64,000 nt of DNA from CAYWMD01 sp964458575 (GCA_964458575.1 CAYWMD010000017.1:1-64000); one strand, 5' to 3'; numbered from the stretch's first letter, positions 35,168-44,109 are shown. A program made the numbers and translations. The notes: generated by a model not told the origin, from the letters alone.

Positions 35168-35689
35168 ATGGACGAAGATACTTTCTGGAAGTTGATTGGC
35201 CAGTTTGATTGGGACAAAACTGGTGATGATGCTGCGGTGCTTGAGCCGGCCGTCCGCTTAATCGCGACAATGTCGGTGGAGGACATCTTCCAGTTTAGCG
35301 ACATACTCGCCGCGAAGTTACATGCACTGGACACCAGAAAGCATTGCAAAGCCTGTTTTGCTGGCGAACTCGATCCGGATAAAGGAGATGACTACATTTC
35401 AGCAGATGATTTTCTCTACCGCCGCTGTGTTGTTGTGGCAAATGGTCGAGTGTTTTTCTCGACGGTGCTTGCAAACCCGAAGAAGATGCCGAAGGACTTG
35501 GAGTTCGAGGCGCTTCTTAGTCTGGTGCCAAGCGCGTATGAACGAAAGACGGGGCAATCTTTTGAACACGTTTCACCTGTCAGCTATGAGAGTTTTCAGA
35601 ATAAGGACGGTTGGAAGCCCACCGCATCGACGCGACCCGGAAAGTATACTGGCGACAATATACCTCCGGGAAACAGGCGACCGACCTAA
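35168..35689 (+). CDS. DUF4240-like protein, probable cassette gene
   Basis: A 173-residue soluble protein. 'MDEDTFWKLIGQFDWDKTGDDAAVLEPAVRLIATMSVEDIFQFSDILAAKLHALD' and 'GDDYISADDFLYRRCVVVANG' match the DUF4240 pattern (F-W-x-L-I at the start and a Y-x-S-x-D-x-F-L-Y-x-R-C-x-V-x-x-N-G segment). The function of DUF4240 is unknown. It begins shortly after a GTTAGGC core, and its stop TAA lies inside ACCTAAC, an R''-like core, which is a typical gene-cassette layout. GC content looks lower than in the flanking core genes. Confidence 0.75.
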   Translation: MDEDTFWKLIGQFDWDKTGDDAAVLEPAVRLIATMSVEDIFQFSDILAAKLHALDTRKHCKACFAGELDPDKGDDYISADDFLYRRCVVVANGRVFFSTVLANPKKMPKDLEFEALLSLVPSAYERKTGQSFEHVSPVSYESFQNKDGWKPTASTRPGKYTGDNIPPGNRRPT

Positions 35690-35937
35690 CCCAAGCCCTA
35701 ACCTCCAAGGTTAGCTTTGACCGGAGCACGCGCGTGCTGGAGGTGGGAAAGGTGAAAAGGGAGGTCAGAGGACGGAAGACGGAGGGCGGCGTTTGCGGTT
35801 TTCTTTTCTGCCTGACCCGCATGGCCCGGGGCCACGGACGGGTTGGGCCACGCCACGCAAAAAATTCAAAGCGACGATTGACACCGCGGGGCGGATGCTT
35901 TCTCCTGTAATTTGGATGTCAGCAACGCAGCGGTTCA
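35690..35937. other. Non-coding stretch with repeat copy A and heptad tract
   Basis: This 248-base stretch between the DUF4240 gene and the first complete attC holds a 5' fragment of the hairpin element (35700-35750) and a degenerate 7-bp tract at 35764-35791 (GTCAGAG, GACGGAA, GACGGAG, GGCGGCG). A TTTGCGGTTTTCTTTT motif at about 35789-35806 recurs near 38022. No credible gene was seen. Confidence 0.6.
35700..35750. repeat. Hairpin repeat copy A (5' part only)
   Basis: The first 51 bases of the element described for copies B and C, including AACCTCCAAGGTTAGC and the left stem. The right half (from TCAAAGCTAAGCG on) is absent. It follows CCCTAAC immediately. Confidence 0.75.
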
Positions 35938-36034
35938 GTTCAACCGGCAGTTTATCCGCCATGCCCCCGGCGTCCCGTGTTAATTCGATCGCTGCCCGGC
36001 TTCGGCATGGCGGATACACTGCTACCTGTTAGGC
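35938..36034 (+). other. attC: Integron attC recombination site
   Basis: GTTCAAC (R'', RYYYAAC pattern) at 35938 and GTTAGGC (R', GTTRRRY pattern) at 36028 bracket an imperfect palindrome; TATCCGCCATGCC on the left is perfectly complementary to its partner on the right, and flanking bases pair with small bulges. The length of 97 bases is within the usual attC range. The next gene starts 2 bases after the core, the typical position of a cassette gene. Confidence 0.8.
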
Positions 36035-36036
36035 GT

Positions 36037-36537
36037 ATGCGCGGCAAAAATCGCATAGCGGTTATCGCTCTCATTCTCGGGCTTGGGTTTCTCGGGCTGC
36101 GGTGGGTGTATCATACCATGGTATTTGACCAAGGCCGGGTCAGTAGCGTCGCGGCATTGCACCGGCCTTTCACCAAGGCCGGTTCACAGATAGCGGCCAC
36201 ATTCACCAATTCATTGATTCAGACATTTCCATTCAAGGGAGACATCGAATGGCGACTTGGCTTCATTAAAGATCCGATGCTTTCAGTGGCAGGAGAGGTT
36301 GATACAAATGCGTTACAGAAGTTTATTAGCGCCAATTCAGGTATCCAGTTTTTCTGGTCGGGGACAGACGCCAGCGGCCGAGATTGGTCCGCCGACGAGT
36401 GGCCGACTAAGGATGCATACCCATCGGTGAATTGGAAGACCATGACGTTTGGGACGCCACACACAAACGGGTTTACCGCAGTGATAGATGCAACGTTGGA
36501 TATTGTTTCAAACCGAGTCCATTTTTTGATTCACTAG
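36037..36537 (+). CDS. Small membrane-anchored cassette protein
   Basis: A 166-residue protein starting at ATG 2 bases after the attC core GTTAGGC. The open frame continues upstream to 35977, but that part is the attC site. An N-terminal membrane segment is evident ('RIAVIALILGLGFLGLRWVYH'), and the rest is probably extracytoplasmic ('SNSGIQFFWSG'-like segment, 'DWSADEWPTKDAYPSVNWK'). No family recognised. It sits between two attC-related cores (GTTAGGC and GCCTAAC), 31 bases from the second. Such small membrane or secreted proteins are typical of integron cassettes, but the function is unknown. Confidence 0.6.
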   Translation: MRGKNRIAVIALILGLGFLGLRWVYHTMVFDQGRVSSVAALHRPFTKAGSQIAATFTNSLIQTFPFKGDIEWRLGFIKDPMLSVAGEVDTNALQKFISANSGIQFFWSGTDASGRDWSADEWPTKDAYPSVNWKTMTFGTPHTNGFTAVIDATLDIVSNRVHFLIH

Positions 36538-37006
36538 CGACATCAATTATGCGGGACGCGAAAAGTACGCCTAACCTCCAAGCATAGCTTCGACCGGAGC
36601 ACGCGCGTGCTGGAGGTGGGAAGGGTGTGAGCGGTGATCGCGCGTGCGGAGCGTCAAAGCTAAGCGTCTTGCCCTGTGGGAAATCGGAAGGGCGAAGATT
36701 TTTCCGGAGCGCCGGCTTGCGGCCGGCTTAAACTCCAAAAAGCTTCGCTGCGCCGGTTTTTTGGGGCTGGACGGAGTTGGGGTCACGGAGTATGTAAGTC
36801 TTCATGGTGTTTGTGCTTCGATCATTGGTTGTTGGCGACGTGAGTCCCACAACTCCTGTCCTCCGAAGCATTGTTGCGAAGGATGGATGTGGCTCGGCGA
36901 CCCGCATCACGGGTTGCAACCCACGCTTACTCCGGAGAGCAGACACCGCTTTCGCTTTCATCGAAAGCCATAGTGTCTAGGCGGAAGTGACCCAGCGGCG
37001 GTTTCC
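36538..37006. other. Non-coding stretch with repeat copy B and an IS110 leader remnant
   Basis: The stretch holds hairpin element B (36573-36694) and, on the minus strand at about 36731-36805, the sequence for MKTYILRDPNSVQPQKT, which looks like the N-terminus of a verrucomicrobial transposase of the IS110 kind and is cut off after about 25 residues. No further transposase is seen. A GTCTAGGC core at about 36975 may be a decayed attC half, but no palindrome was found. Confidence 0.5.
36573..36694. repeat. Hairpin repeat copy B (122 bp)
   Basis: Begins exactly at the AAC of the attC-type core GCCTAAC (36569-36575), 31 bases after the preceding gene. The left stem (TTAGCTT...GCACGCGCG, two changes in this copy) pairs with the right stem CGCGCGTGC...GTCAAAGCTAA, followed by a constant tail. 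Copy C has the same length of 122 bases and is identical over the last 60 or so bases. Confidence 0.8.
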
Positions 37007-37414
37007 ATGAAGACCGTGCGTGTAGAATTGCAGAGTGGTGAAAGGATCGAAGCGCTGAACGAAGAGCGAATAGCGTCGATTTTGCGGGGCCTTCATCCTG
37101 AGAACAGCGCCCGCGCCACCTTTTACGCCGACGATGGCGAGTGGGTTTCCGTTTCCGGCTGTGTCTCTGACGGCTTTGCGTTCTCCCGTCAGGCGACACC
37201 GGATGCAGCAGTCGTCTATTGTCCGCGCATGATTTCATTTTCCGAAGCTCAGGGACTGATTGCGCGATTTGTTCGAGGAGAGCTGGAGTGGCTGGAGTCT
37301 GTTCCTTGGAAGCGGACGTCCCGGATCGTTCAGCTCGGCATTGTTCTACTGGTGCTGGTCGTCGTAGCATCTATCCTGTTCTTCTTTGTCCGGGGCTTGA
37401 GAAGTTGGTTATGA
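37007..37414 (+). CDS. Small C-terminally membrane-anchored protein, probable cassette gene
   Basis: A 135-residue protein from the ATG at 37007. Residues 1-105 are soluble and include 'FYADDGEWVSVSGCVSDGFAFSR'; residues about 108-130 ('IVQLGIVLLVLVVVASILFFFVRGL') form a single tail anchor. No family was recognised. It is followed after 16 bases by a well-formed attC site, so it is most likely the gene of an integron cassette. The cassette's own upstream core is not clear (only a GTCTAGGC sequence about 30 bases before the start). Confidence 0.65.
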   Translation: MKTVRVELQSGERIEALNEERIASILRGLHPENSARATFYADDGEWVSVSGCVSDGFAFSRQATPDAAVVYCPRMISFSEAQGLIARFVRGELEWLESVPWKRTSRIVQLGIVLLVLVVVASILFFFVRGLRSWL

Positions 37415-37430
37415 GACGCGCTTCGACCTC

Positions 37431-37523
37431 GCCCAACAAGCCGGCTGCACCGAACGCCGGGACCGCGCCTCAGTTGACAAGCGGACATCATTGGCCCGGC
37501 GTCGGTGAGCCGGGACGTTAGAC
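37431..37523 (+). other. attC: Integron attC recombination site
   Basis: GCCCAAC (R'') at 37431 and GTTAGAC (R') at 37517 enclose a 93-base imperfect palindrome. The left arm CCGGCTGCACCGAACGCCGGG pairs with the right arm CCCGGCGTCGGTGAGCCGG except for two unpaired bases on the left arm, exactly the bulged (extrahelical) bases that mark attC sites and set recombination polarity. This is the best-formed site in the window. Confidence 0.88.
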
Positions 37524-37536
37524 ATCATCGCGCGCC

Positions 37537-37791
37537 GTGAAAATCTCCAGACCATTGCAGGGAAGTGTTTGCGGAGTGCTGAGTGGTTTGCTCATCGCGG
37601 CTGGTTGGTTTCTGTGGTTGTATTCCAGTGGTCGCCGCGAGACCATTTTGATGTCGCAGGACGAGGTGTGGAGGATGATGCGGTCAGACTTGGTGATTGC
37701 GGCCAGCATTTTTATTGTTGTCAGTATTCTGGTTGGGATTGGAGTAGCTCTTTTACCAAAGTATGAGAGGAGACACACAGGTGATGTCTAA
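37537..37791 (+). CDS. Small two-segment membrane protein, cassette gene
   Basis: An 84-residue protein starting at GTG (position 37537) 13 bases after the attC core GTTAGAC. It has two membrane segments, about residues 13-30 ('VLSGLLIAAGWFLWLYS') and 51-72 ('LVIAASIFIVVSILVGIGVALL'). The stop codon TAA is within GTCTAAC, the R''-type core that would begin the cassette's own attC; here that site is replaced by hairpin repeat C. No family was recognised. Confidence 0.62.
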   Translation: MKISRPLQGSVCGVLSGLLIAAGWFLWLYSSGRRETILMSQDEVWRMMRSDLVIAASIFIVVSILVGIGVALLPKYERRHTGDV

Positions 37792-37911
37792 CCTCCAAGG
37801 TTAGCTTTGACCGGAGCACGCGCGGGGAGGACGTTGGAATGGAGTGAGAGGTGATCGCGCGTGCGGAGCGTCAAAGCTAAGCGTCTTGCCCTGTGGGAAA
37901 TCGGAAGGGCG
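37790..37911. repeat. Hairpin repeat copy C (122 bp)
   Basis: Starts at the AAC of GTCTAAC, directly at the end of the small membrane-protein gene. The 11-base stem TTAGCTTTGAC / GTCAAAGCTAA and the 9-base stem GCACGCGCG / CGCGCGTGC pair perfectly; the two stems are separated by a small internal loop. Same length and near-identical 3' half as copy B. Confidence 0.82.
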
Positions 37912-38186
37912 CGCACGTTCTTCAAAGCAGTGGACGATGACGGGAATGGCTCGTCCATCAAGTCACCAGCTTTTCCCACGGGGTGAATTGAACCAGCCCG
38001 ACCCATTTCCCGGAGTCTCCCTTTGCGGTTTTCTTTTTCGTCCCGCTCGATCCGTTTTGATCCTTCGCCCGCCCGTCAGGCCGCCGGACCGGGCTCGTTC
38101 GGGCCATGACCGTCACTTCCAGTCGCACCCCCGCGACAACCCGCTTGCAACCGGCAACCTGGAACTCGTAAGCTACCTCGAACACC
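37912..38186. other. Spacer between cassette region and exported-protein cluster
   Basis: No gene is supported here. The motif TTTGCGGTTTTCTTTT (38022 or so) recurs from 35.79 kb. No attC core or palindrome was recognised beyond repeat C, so this may be the end of the cassette region. Confidence 0.5.
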
Positions 38187-39542
38187 ATGATTCAAGTCCA
38201 TCCCAACCTGCATTCAGTGGAACAGGCCAGCGCCTTGCAACGGCGGTGGTATCGCACCATTCGCGAAACGATGCGCGCCATGGCGGGTCGCATCTGTGGC
38301 GTGGCGAAATGGGAGGCCAAGAAGCTTCTGGCCCGGCATATCTGGCTGGATGCCGAACATGGGGAGGCTTTGCGGCAGCGAGTGTTGGAATTGCGTTTTC
38401 CGCGCGTGGACGTGGATCTGGACGTGGACAAGGCGCTCATCACGGTGCTGGGGAAGCTGCCTTCGACGATCAGTGATGCAGAATTTCTTGCGGGGGTGTA
38501 CCGGGTGATCAAGCCGGACGTACTGGCGGCGTTGAGGTCTTACCTGAAGCAAAGCGATCCGTTGGATGACTCGCCCAGCCATCGCGCGATGCAACCCATC
38601 GTTCAGGAGCTTGAAGCGGAGTTGAAAGAATTTGAGGGGCTGTGGGCGCAGTGCCCGGCGAGCGAACGGGAACAGGCGGGCGGTTGGGAGAAGTGGTTGC
38701 GTGACGCGCTGGCGGCGGCGGGCGGTTTTTTTAGTCAGGACACGGGCGGACCGTTGCTGGTGCGCGCGGGTTTCTCGGACCGTCCGCGTTATGTTGTTCC
38801 GCTGATCCCGAAGCGCGACCCGCGCTGGCGGCCGGCGATTTCACAAGTTCCGCCGCGTCCGCCGCGCACGCCGCAGGAGCAGCAGGTTTGGGTGGCGATT
38901 GACCACGTCAACGAGCTTTGGGCGAGTGAACTGCCCGCCGCGCTCATCTGGCATTACGAAACATCGCCGGACGGGCATCCGTTACCCTGGTGGATTTACC
39001 GGGACACGGCACGCTGGGCGTACGACGAGATGCGTCACTCGATGATGGGCGAACGCCGTTTGCTGGCCTACGGTTTCGAAGTGGGGGTGGATGTGCCGAT
39101 GGTCCCGGACCATTGGATGGGCGTGGGAGCGGTTCGCGGCATGGAGGCGATGCTTTTTTTGGTCCATGGCCTGGAACAGAGCGGGCCGAAATGGAAGCAG
39201 CAGTTGAAGGCGGAGCTGTGGGCCATGGGCGATCCTTACACGTCGCAGGATTGCGACTACGATTGGGCGGATGAAGCCGGACACATTCGCTACGGCCAGG
39301 ACTGGATCAAGACGTTGTTCCCCAACATGCCCAAGGAGGAGATCATCGCCCGCACCCAGCGCGAGGTGAATGATTGGAAGGAGTGGATTGCGGAGAAGCA
39401 CCGCACGGGCCAGCACGGTTACGAGGTGTTCCTGCCGCGGATCGAGGCAAAGTGCGCGAAGATGCCGGGCCTAGCGCACCCCGAGCATTTCAAGCCGATG
39501 GGTTCGAGTGCGGCGACCACGTCCTACGGGATGAGTGGTTAG
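38187..39542 (+). CDS. Ferritin-like (DUF455-type) protein
   Basis: A 451-residue protein with two E-x-x-H-type motifs of the ferritin-like four-helix fold: 'WAYDEMRHSMMGERRLLAYG' and, about 90 residues on, 'DWADEAGHIRYGQDWIK'. These resemble DUF455 proteins, which are thought to bind a di-iron centre. The first 200 residues are helical and charged ('VEQASALQRRWYRTIRETMR', 'PIVQELEAELKEFEGLWAQ'). No signal peptide is seen, unlike its downstream neighbours. It precedes the first P-family gene by 116 bases and is the first gene of the plus-strand cluster. Whether it belongs to that system or merely flanks it is unknown. Confidence 0.68.
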   Translation: MIQVHPNLHSVEQASALQRRWYRTIRETMRAMAGRICGVAKWEAKKLLARHIWLDAEHGEALRQRVLELRFPRVDVDLDVDKALITVLGKLPSTISDAEFLAGVYRVIKPDVLAALRSYLKQSDPLDDSPSHRAMQPIVQELEAELKEFEGLWAQCPASEREQAGGWEKWLRDALAAAGGFFSQDTGGPLLVRAGFSDRPRYVVPLIPKRDPRWRPAISQVPPRPPRTPQEQQVWVAIDHVNELWASELPAALIWHYETSPDGHPLPWWIYRDTARWAYDEMRHSMMGERRLLAYGFEVGVDVPMVPDHWMGVGAVRGMEAMLFLVHGLEQSGPKWKQQLKAELWAMGDPYTSQDCDYDWADEAGHIRYGQDWIKTLFPNMPKEEIIARTQREVNDWKEWIAEKHRTGQHGYEVFLPRIEAKCAKMPGLAHPEHFKPMGSSAATTSYGMSG

Positions 39543-39658
39543 TGTCGAAGTGCTGGAAGGCTTGCCGAGGACTTCACAATTTCCTCGCAAAACAGCGAGA
39601 TTCGGGCTATTTATCTTTGGCCGGTCCGGGCAGCAACTGGATGCGGACACTTTGTCGT

Positions 39659-42600
39659 ATGGAATCAACCACGCGGTGTAGCGGTCGGGGTGTTATCGAA
39701 TTGTTGGTCGTGTTCACAGTAGCGCTCTGTACTGGGGCGTCAGCCGCCGTTCAAGTGATTGGCGTGCAATATCAGCAGGACGAGTTGTTTCCCGAATACA
39801 ACTGCATCTGGCACGACAAGGACTATCCAACCAGTTGTCCCGGCACTTATCTGGGTGGTAATCTTCATGTTTACATCAAGAACACCGGCGGGTCTTCGAT
39901 CTCGATCAACGATGCCACCCTGGCCGGATACAGTTTGAATACGGTCATCAAAGAAGGCAGCACAGGGCATCAAGACCGCAGCATCTATTATTACTGGGAC
40001 AATCCGCCTTCGGACATCCTGGCGGCGGGGGCACCTGTCTGGTTCAAGGGTGACCCTAAAACGGTGCCCGGCGGTGGCGTCGCGCAATGCGTGATCCGGC
40101 TGCGATCTCCTCCGACCACGGCGACGGTGAGCGTGGGAGTGGTCACTTCCATCGGAACGGTGAACACGAACATTCCGATTTCCAGCACGGCGCCGCAACT
40201 GGCCAGCGTGGGGTTTTCACAGGATCGCAGCAAAGTGTATCTGCACTGGCGCCGCAGCGGAGGGGCCGCCCCGACTACCGTCAAAATGGACGGCGACGAT
40301 GTGACCTTGATGACCACCACGGTGGGCGATCCGACACTGAATTTTGCCGCGTCGGTCATCAATCTGACCACGCCGCTCGCTTACATGTCCTACCACGTGT
40401 TCCAGGGCGTTTATGCGGACGGCAAGATGGCCACCGCGTCAGTGCGGGCCTGGTCGCATGAGTTCATTCATGCGTCGTGGGGCGTGTTTCCGGTCGCCGA
40501 CGGCGATCTGGCCGGGGGCAAGGCGTTTGTGGATGCAAGTCTGGATCGGGGATTTAATGCGATCCAGAATCAGGCTGGGGGAGGGGTGACGGATTACCTG
40601 AACACGGGCGCGGGGAAGGCTTACGCGGCTTCGCGAGGCTACGGAATGATCGTATGGAACAAGGACTTGTCGGGCACTCCGCTGTTGTCATTTCTGGAGG
40701 ACGAGGTGGACTCGGAGGAGGACAACCTTTCCAAGAATTTTAACGACTGCAACAGCTCGGGCAAGAAGCTACCCTGTGGTGGCAGCCCGATGGGGATTCT
40801 GGCGATGCGGGAAATCGCGGAAGGCGAAACTTATCGGACCACGTATCCCAACACGCCCACCACCATCAACATGGCCGCCACCTACAAGCCGGAAAACTAT
40901 TACGCCTGGGGACAAGCGGTGGATGTGCTGCAGTCCGACCCCTATTACCAGAAGCGGCTGAAGGACACCTATTGGTTTAATCCGGAGCGAACGCCGCTCT
41001 ATAAAAAGGCCTACCCCTACATCTACGCGATCGTGAAAGGCGCCACGCGCGCAGCGGAACCCAATCCGTATCACGTGATCCTGCAATCCACCGAGTCCCA
41101 CCAAATCGTCAATGGCGTGGACACGACGTGGCCGTTCGCGACGCGGGAGGCGAAGCGGACCGAGGCTTACTATGCGCTGGCGGCGGGCACCAAGGGCATG
41201 TCCTACTGGTGGTTCAAACCATGCGGCGCGGTTGGCTGTTCCAACGGCCTGGGCGATCAAAGCAAACAGGCCGCGCGCGATGTCTGGAAGGAAATGGGTC
41301 TTTACGGCAACGAAATCAAAACGGTTTCGCACCTCCTCGTCGCCAGCCATCCCGTGGATGTACCGTTGACGCCCGGGCCGAACGTCTGGGCGCGGGCGCT
41401 GGCCGTGGGCACAGACACGATGATCCTGCTGCTCGTGAATGACAACCATTACAACGACCCGGCGGGCTGGCATGCCACCGACGTGCCCAACGCGACGGTG
41501 ACCATGACGTTGCCGGCGTGGATGCAGCCGTCGCCCAACGCATTTGAAGTCACGGCGGGCGGCATTTACAACGTGAACACGCAGGTCAGTGGCAATCAAT
41601 TGCAGGTGAATCTGGACACGCTGAAGGTCACGAAAATGATCGTGCTGACGCGGGATGCCGGGTTGGTGTCAACGTTGCAGCGCCGCTACGATTCCGAGTG
41701 CCGGCCGGGCATCTGCAATTTTGCGCCGGAGAGCTGTACGAACATTCCCTTGAGCGTTGTGCGGCAGCCGGCGAACCAGACTTTGACCCCCGGCGGCGCG
41801 GGCAGTTTCGTGGTGGCTGCGTTTGGCACCGGCTTGAGATACCAATGGCAACGGAATCTCGGCAACCTCAGCGATGGCGGACATTATTCCGGTTGCACCA
41901 ATGCCATCCTGACCGTCAGCGGTGCGGACGCCGGCGACGAAGGCAGCTACCGGTGCGTCGTATTCACATCATACGCGACCAACAACTCCAATGCCGCCAC
42001 GCTCACACTGTCCACTCAGCCGCCCGCCGCGCCGGTGGCGAATCCGGCCACGGAAGTGAGCACCAACAGCTTCACGGCGAATTGGAGCAGCGCGAGTGGC
42101 GCGACCGGGTATCGGATCGAGGTCTCGACCAACGACAATTTCGCGAGCTACGTCGCGGGCTATGGGAATGTTGATGTTGGCACGGCGCTGAGTTGGAAGG
42201 TGACCGGCCTGCCGTTTGGGGCGACCTGTTACTACCGGGTGCGGGCGTACAACCCGAACGGCGACAGCGCCAATTCCGGCACCATCAGCGTGCTCCTCAC
42301 CGCCCCCATCACCTGTCCCTCGACGGGCCTGGTCAACGCCGATTTCGAAGGCGGCACGAACGCGAATGGCGTCGCCACCGGTTGGACCAGCTACGAGGTC
42401 AACAGTCCCTCCGTCAAGGCTTGGTCCGTTCAAAACGCGCTGCCGGCTCCCGGTGGCAACTACTACCAACAAATCCAGGCCTACAACGCCACGTACACCG
42501 CCAGCGCCGGGGTGCGCCAGAACATCACCGGCTGTCTTCCGGGCGCGACTTACACGATCTCGGGCTGGTATCGGAGCAACTCGGATTTCGGGCGGGCCAG

Positions 42601-44083
42601 AGTGCGGGTCAGCCCGAATGGCTCGGCAGACTGGAGCACCGCGATTGATCTCAATCCGGTGGCTGATTACGGCAGCACCACCACTTGGGCGACCTTCAGC
42701 GGCACCGTGGTGGCCACCGGAACTAATATGACCCTCTGGCTCAACGCCCGGACAATCAATGGCACCTCCGGCAAAGTGGGCTGCTTCGACTCGATCACCG
42801 TGTCCTGCGCGCTGCTCGCGGTGCGGCCACACATTTCGGAACAGCCGACACCCACGAGCACGGGGCTGGGTGGCAACGCCGGGTTTGACGTTCAAATCAT
42901 CGGCAGCGCGCCGTTGAACTATCGTTGGCAAAAGAACGGGACGAACCTGAACGACGGCGGACATTTCTCGGGCGTGACCACGGCGAGCTTGACGATCACT
43001 GGCGCGGACAGCAGCGACGCGGTGAATTATCGGTGCGTGGTGACCAATGCCTTCGGCAGCACCAATTCTGCGGCCGCAGCGCTCACGGTGACCAATGTCA
43101 GCCTGCCGCCGATCTTCACCCAGCAGCCCCTGGATCAAAGCGTATTCCCCGGCGGATCGGCGAGCCTCTTCGTGGGCGTGGAAGGCGGCAATCCGCTTTT
43201 CTATCAATGGCAGAAGAACAACGTCAACCTGAGCAACGCCGGCCATTACTCCGGCGTGAACTCGCCCATGTTGATCATCACGGGAGCGGACAACGACGAT
43301 TACGCCGTTTACCGGTGCGTGGTGACCAACGCCTATGGCACGAACATCTCCGACCCGGCGGCCCTGAGTGAAATCGTCATCAGCTCGTGCTACGGAATTG
43401 CCAATGCGGATTTCGAAAGCGGCTTTGGTCTGGCCGGCGGCGGCAACATCGGCAGCGGTTGGAGCGAGTGGGAAGCCGACCCGGGCGTGGTCATTGGCTA
43501 TGACGAAGCCGACCTCGTGCATGGCGGCGGGCATTCGCAACGCATCCGGATTTGGGGTGGTGCGGGCGGCTCGGAAGGCGGCGTCTATCAACGCGTGCCC
43601 GTCACGGCCGGCCAGCCTTACAGCGTCATCACCTGGACGTACGCCGGCGATGATCAGACGACGTGCTTCCTGGGGGTGGACCCCACCGGCGGCACTGACC
43701 CCGCCATTGACGTCAGTTGGTCCGCCGGTTCGACCAATGTCGGCTGGGTTCAGCAAACGCTGACCGGCACGGCGGGCGCGAGTTTCATTACGGTTTATTA
43801 CCGGGTGCGGACGGCCGACGACGCCAAGCGCAGCGGTTATTTTGACGACGCGCTGCCAGTCACTATCGGCGGTTCGCTGCAATTGATGCTCCAGCGCAAC
43901 GGCGAAACCTTGACGCTCGTCTGGCCGGAATGCCCGCCGGCGTCGCTTCAGCACTCCGACAATTTGACTTCACCGAATTGGATGGGAACGACCAATGAAG
44001 TCGTCACGGCTGGCGGTTTACGGAGCGTGATCTTGCCGATGCCGCCGGCGGGCACCGGCTTCTATCGGTTGATTGCAGATTGA
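39659..44083 (+). CDS. P1: large exported protein, candidate TIM-barrel glycoside hydrolase with Ig/FN3/CBM-like modules
   Basis: A 1474-residue protein from ATG 39659 (an in-frame ATG at 39641 is possible). Signal peptide 'GVIELLVVFTVALCTGASA'. Residues about 25-190 are an N-terminal beta domain ('VQVIGVQYQQDELFPEYNC'). The central part, to about 680, has a barrel-like order with the acid motif 'FLEDEVDSEE' (E349) and 'AAEPNP' (E467), then 'YYALAAGTKGMSYWWFKP'. After it come an Ig-like module ('YRCVVFTSYATNNSN'), an FN3 module, a jelly-roll module ('GWYRSNSDFGRARVRVSP'), two more Ig-like modules, a second jelly-roll module ('GGGHSQRIRIWGG') and the end 'GFYRLIAD'. The family is unnamed to me; the hydrolase call is inference from the paired acids. 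Confidence 0.7.
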   Translation: MESTTRCSGRGVIELLVVFTVALCTGASAAVQVIGVQYQQDELFPEYNCIWHDKDYPTSCPGTYLGGNLHVYIKNTGGSSISINDATLAGYSLNTVIKEGSTGHQDRSIYYYWDNPPSDILAAGAPVWFKGDPKTVPGGGVAQCVIRLRSPPTTATVSVGVVTSIGTVNTNIPISSTAPQLASVGFSQDRSKVYLHWRRSGGAAPTTVKMDGDDVTLMTTTVGDPTLNFAASVINLTTPLAYMSYHVFQGVYADGKMATASVRAWSHEFIHASWGVFPVADGDLAGGKAFVDASLDRGFNAIQNQAGGGVTDYLNTGAGKAYAASRGYGMIVWNKDLSGTPLLSFLEDEVDSEEDNLSKNFNDCNSSGKKLPCGGSPMGILAMREIAEGETYRTTYPNTPTTINMAATYKPENYYAWGQAVDVLQSDPYYQKRLKDTYWFNPERTPLYKKAYPYIYAIVKGATRAAEPNPYHVILQSTESHQIVNGVDTTWPFATREAKRTEAYYALAAGTKGMSYWWFKPCGAVGCSNGLGDQSKQAARDVWKEMGLYGNEIKTVSHLLVASHPVDVPLTPGPNVWARALAVGTDTMILLLVNDNHYNDPAGWHATDVPNATVTMTLPAWMQPSPNAFEVTAGGIYNVNTQVSGNQLQVNLDTLKVTKMIVLTRDAGLVSTLQRRYDSECRPGICNFAPESCTNIPLSVVRQPANQTLTPGGAGSFVVAAFGTGLRYQWQRNLGNLSDGGHYSGCTNAILTVSGADAGDEGSYRCVVFTSYATNNSNAATLTLSTQPPAAPVANPATEVSTNSFTANWSSASGATGYRIEVSTNDNFASYVAGYGNVDVGTALSWKVTGLPFGATCYYRVRAYNPNGDSANSGTISVLLTAPITCPSTGLVNADFEGGTNANGVATGWTSYEVNSPSVKAWSVQNALPAPGGNYYQQIQAYNATYTASAGVRQNITGCLPGATYTISGWYRSNSDFGRARVRVSPNGSADWSTAIDLNPVADYGSTTTWATFSGTVVATGTNMTLWLNARTINGTSGKVGCFDSITVSCALLAVRPHISEQPTPTSTGLGGNAGFDVQIIGSAPLNYRWQKNGTNLNDGGHFSGVTTASLTITGADSSDAVNYRCVVTNAFGSTNSAAAALTVTNVSLPPIFTQQPLDQSVFPGGSASLFVGVEGGNPLFYQWQKNNVNLSNAGHYSGVNSPMLIITGADNDDYAVYRCVVTNAYGTNISDPAALSEIVISSCYGIANADFESGFGLAGGGNIGSGWSEWEADPGVVIGYDEADLVHGGGHSQRIRIWGGAGGSEGGVYQRVPVTAGQPYSVITWTYAGDDQTTCFLGVDPTGGTDPAIDVSWSAGSTNVGWVQQTLTGTAGASFITVYYRVRTADDAKRSGYFDDALPVTIGGSLQLMLQRNGETLTLVWPECPPASLQHSDNLTSPNWMGTTNEVVTAGGLRSVILPMPPAGTGFYRLIAD

Positions 44084-44109
44084 AGCGGGAAGAACCTTCA
44101 TCCAAATTA

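Noticed and set aside
36728..36961. 77-codon minus-strand frame as a real small gene
   Set aside because: Only the last 25 codons (MKTYILRDPNSVQPQ...) resemble a transposase start; it is cut off by unrelated sequence and treated as a remnant.
34334..38186. Complete integron with integrase
   Set aside because: No tyrosine recombinase (R-H-R-Y) gene was seen on either strand near the attC sites; only a cassette cluster can be supported.
41969..43954. 661-codon minus-strand open frame
   Set aside because: Antisense shadow of P1; no start context or family signature.
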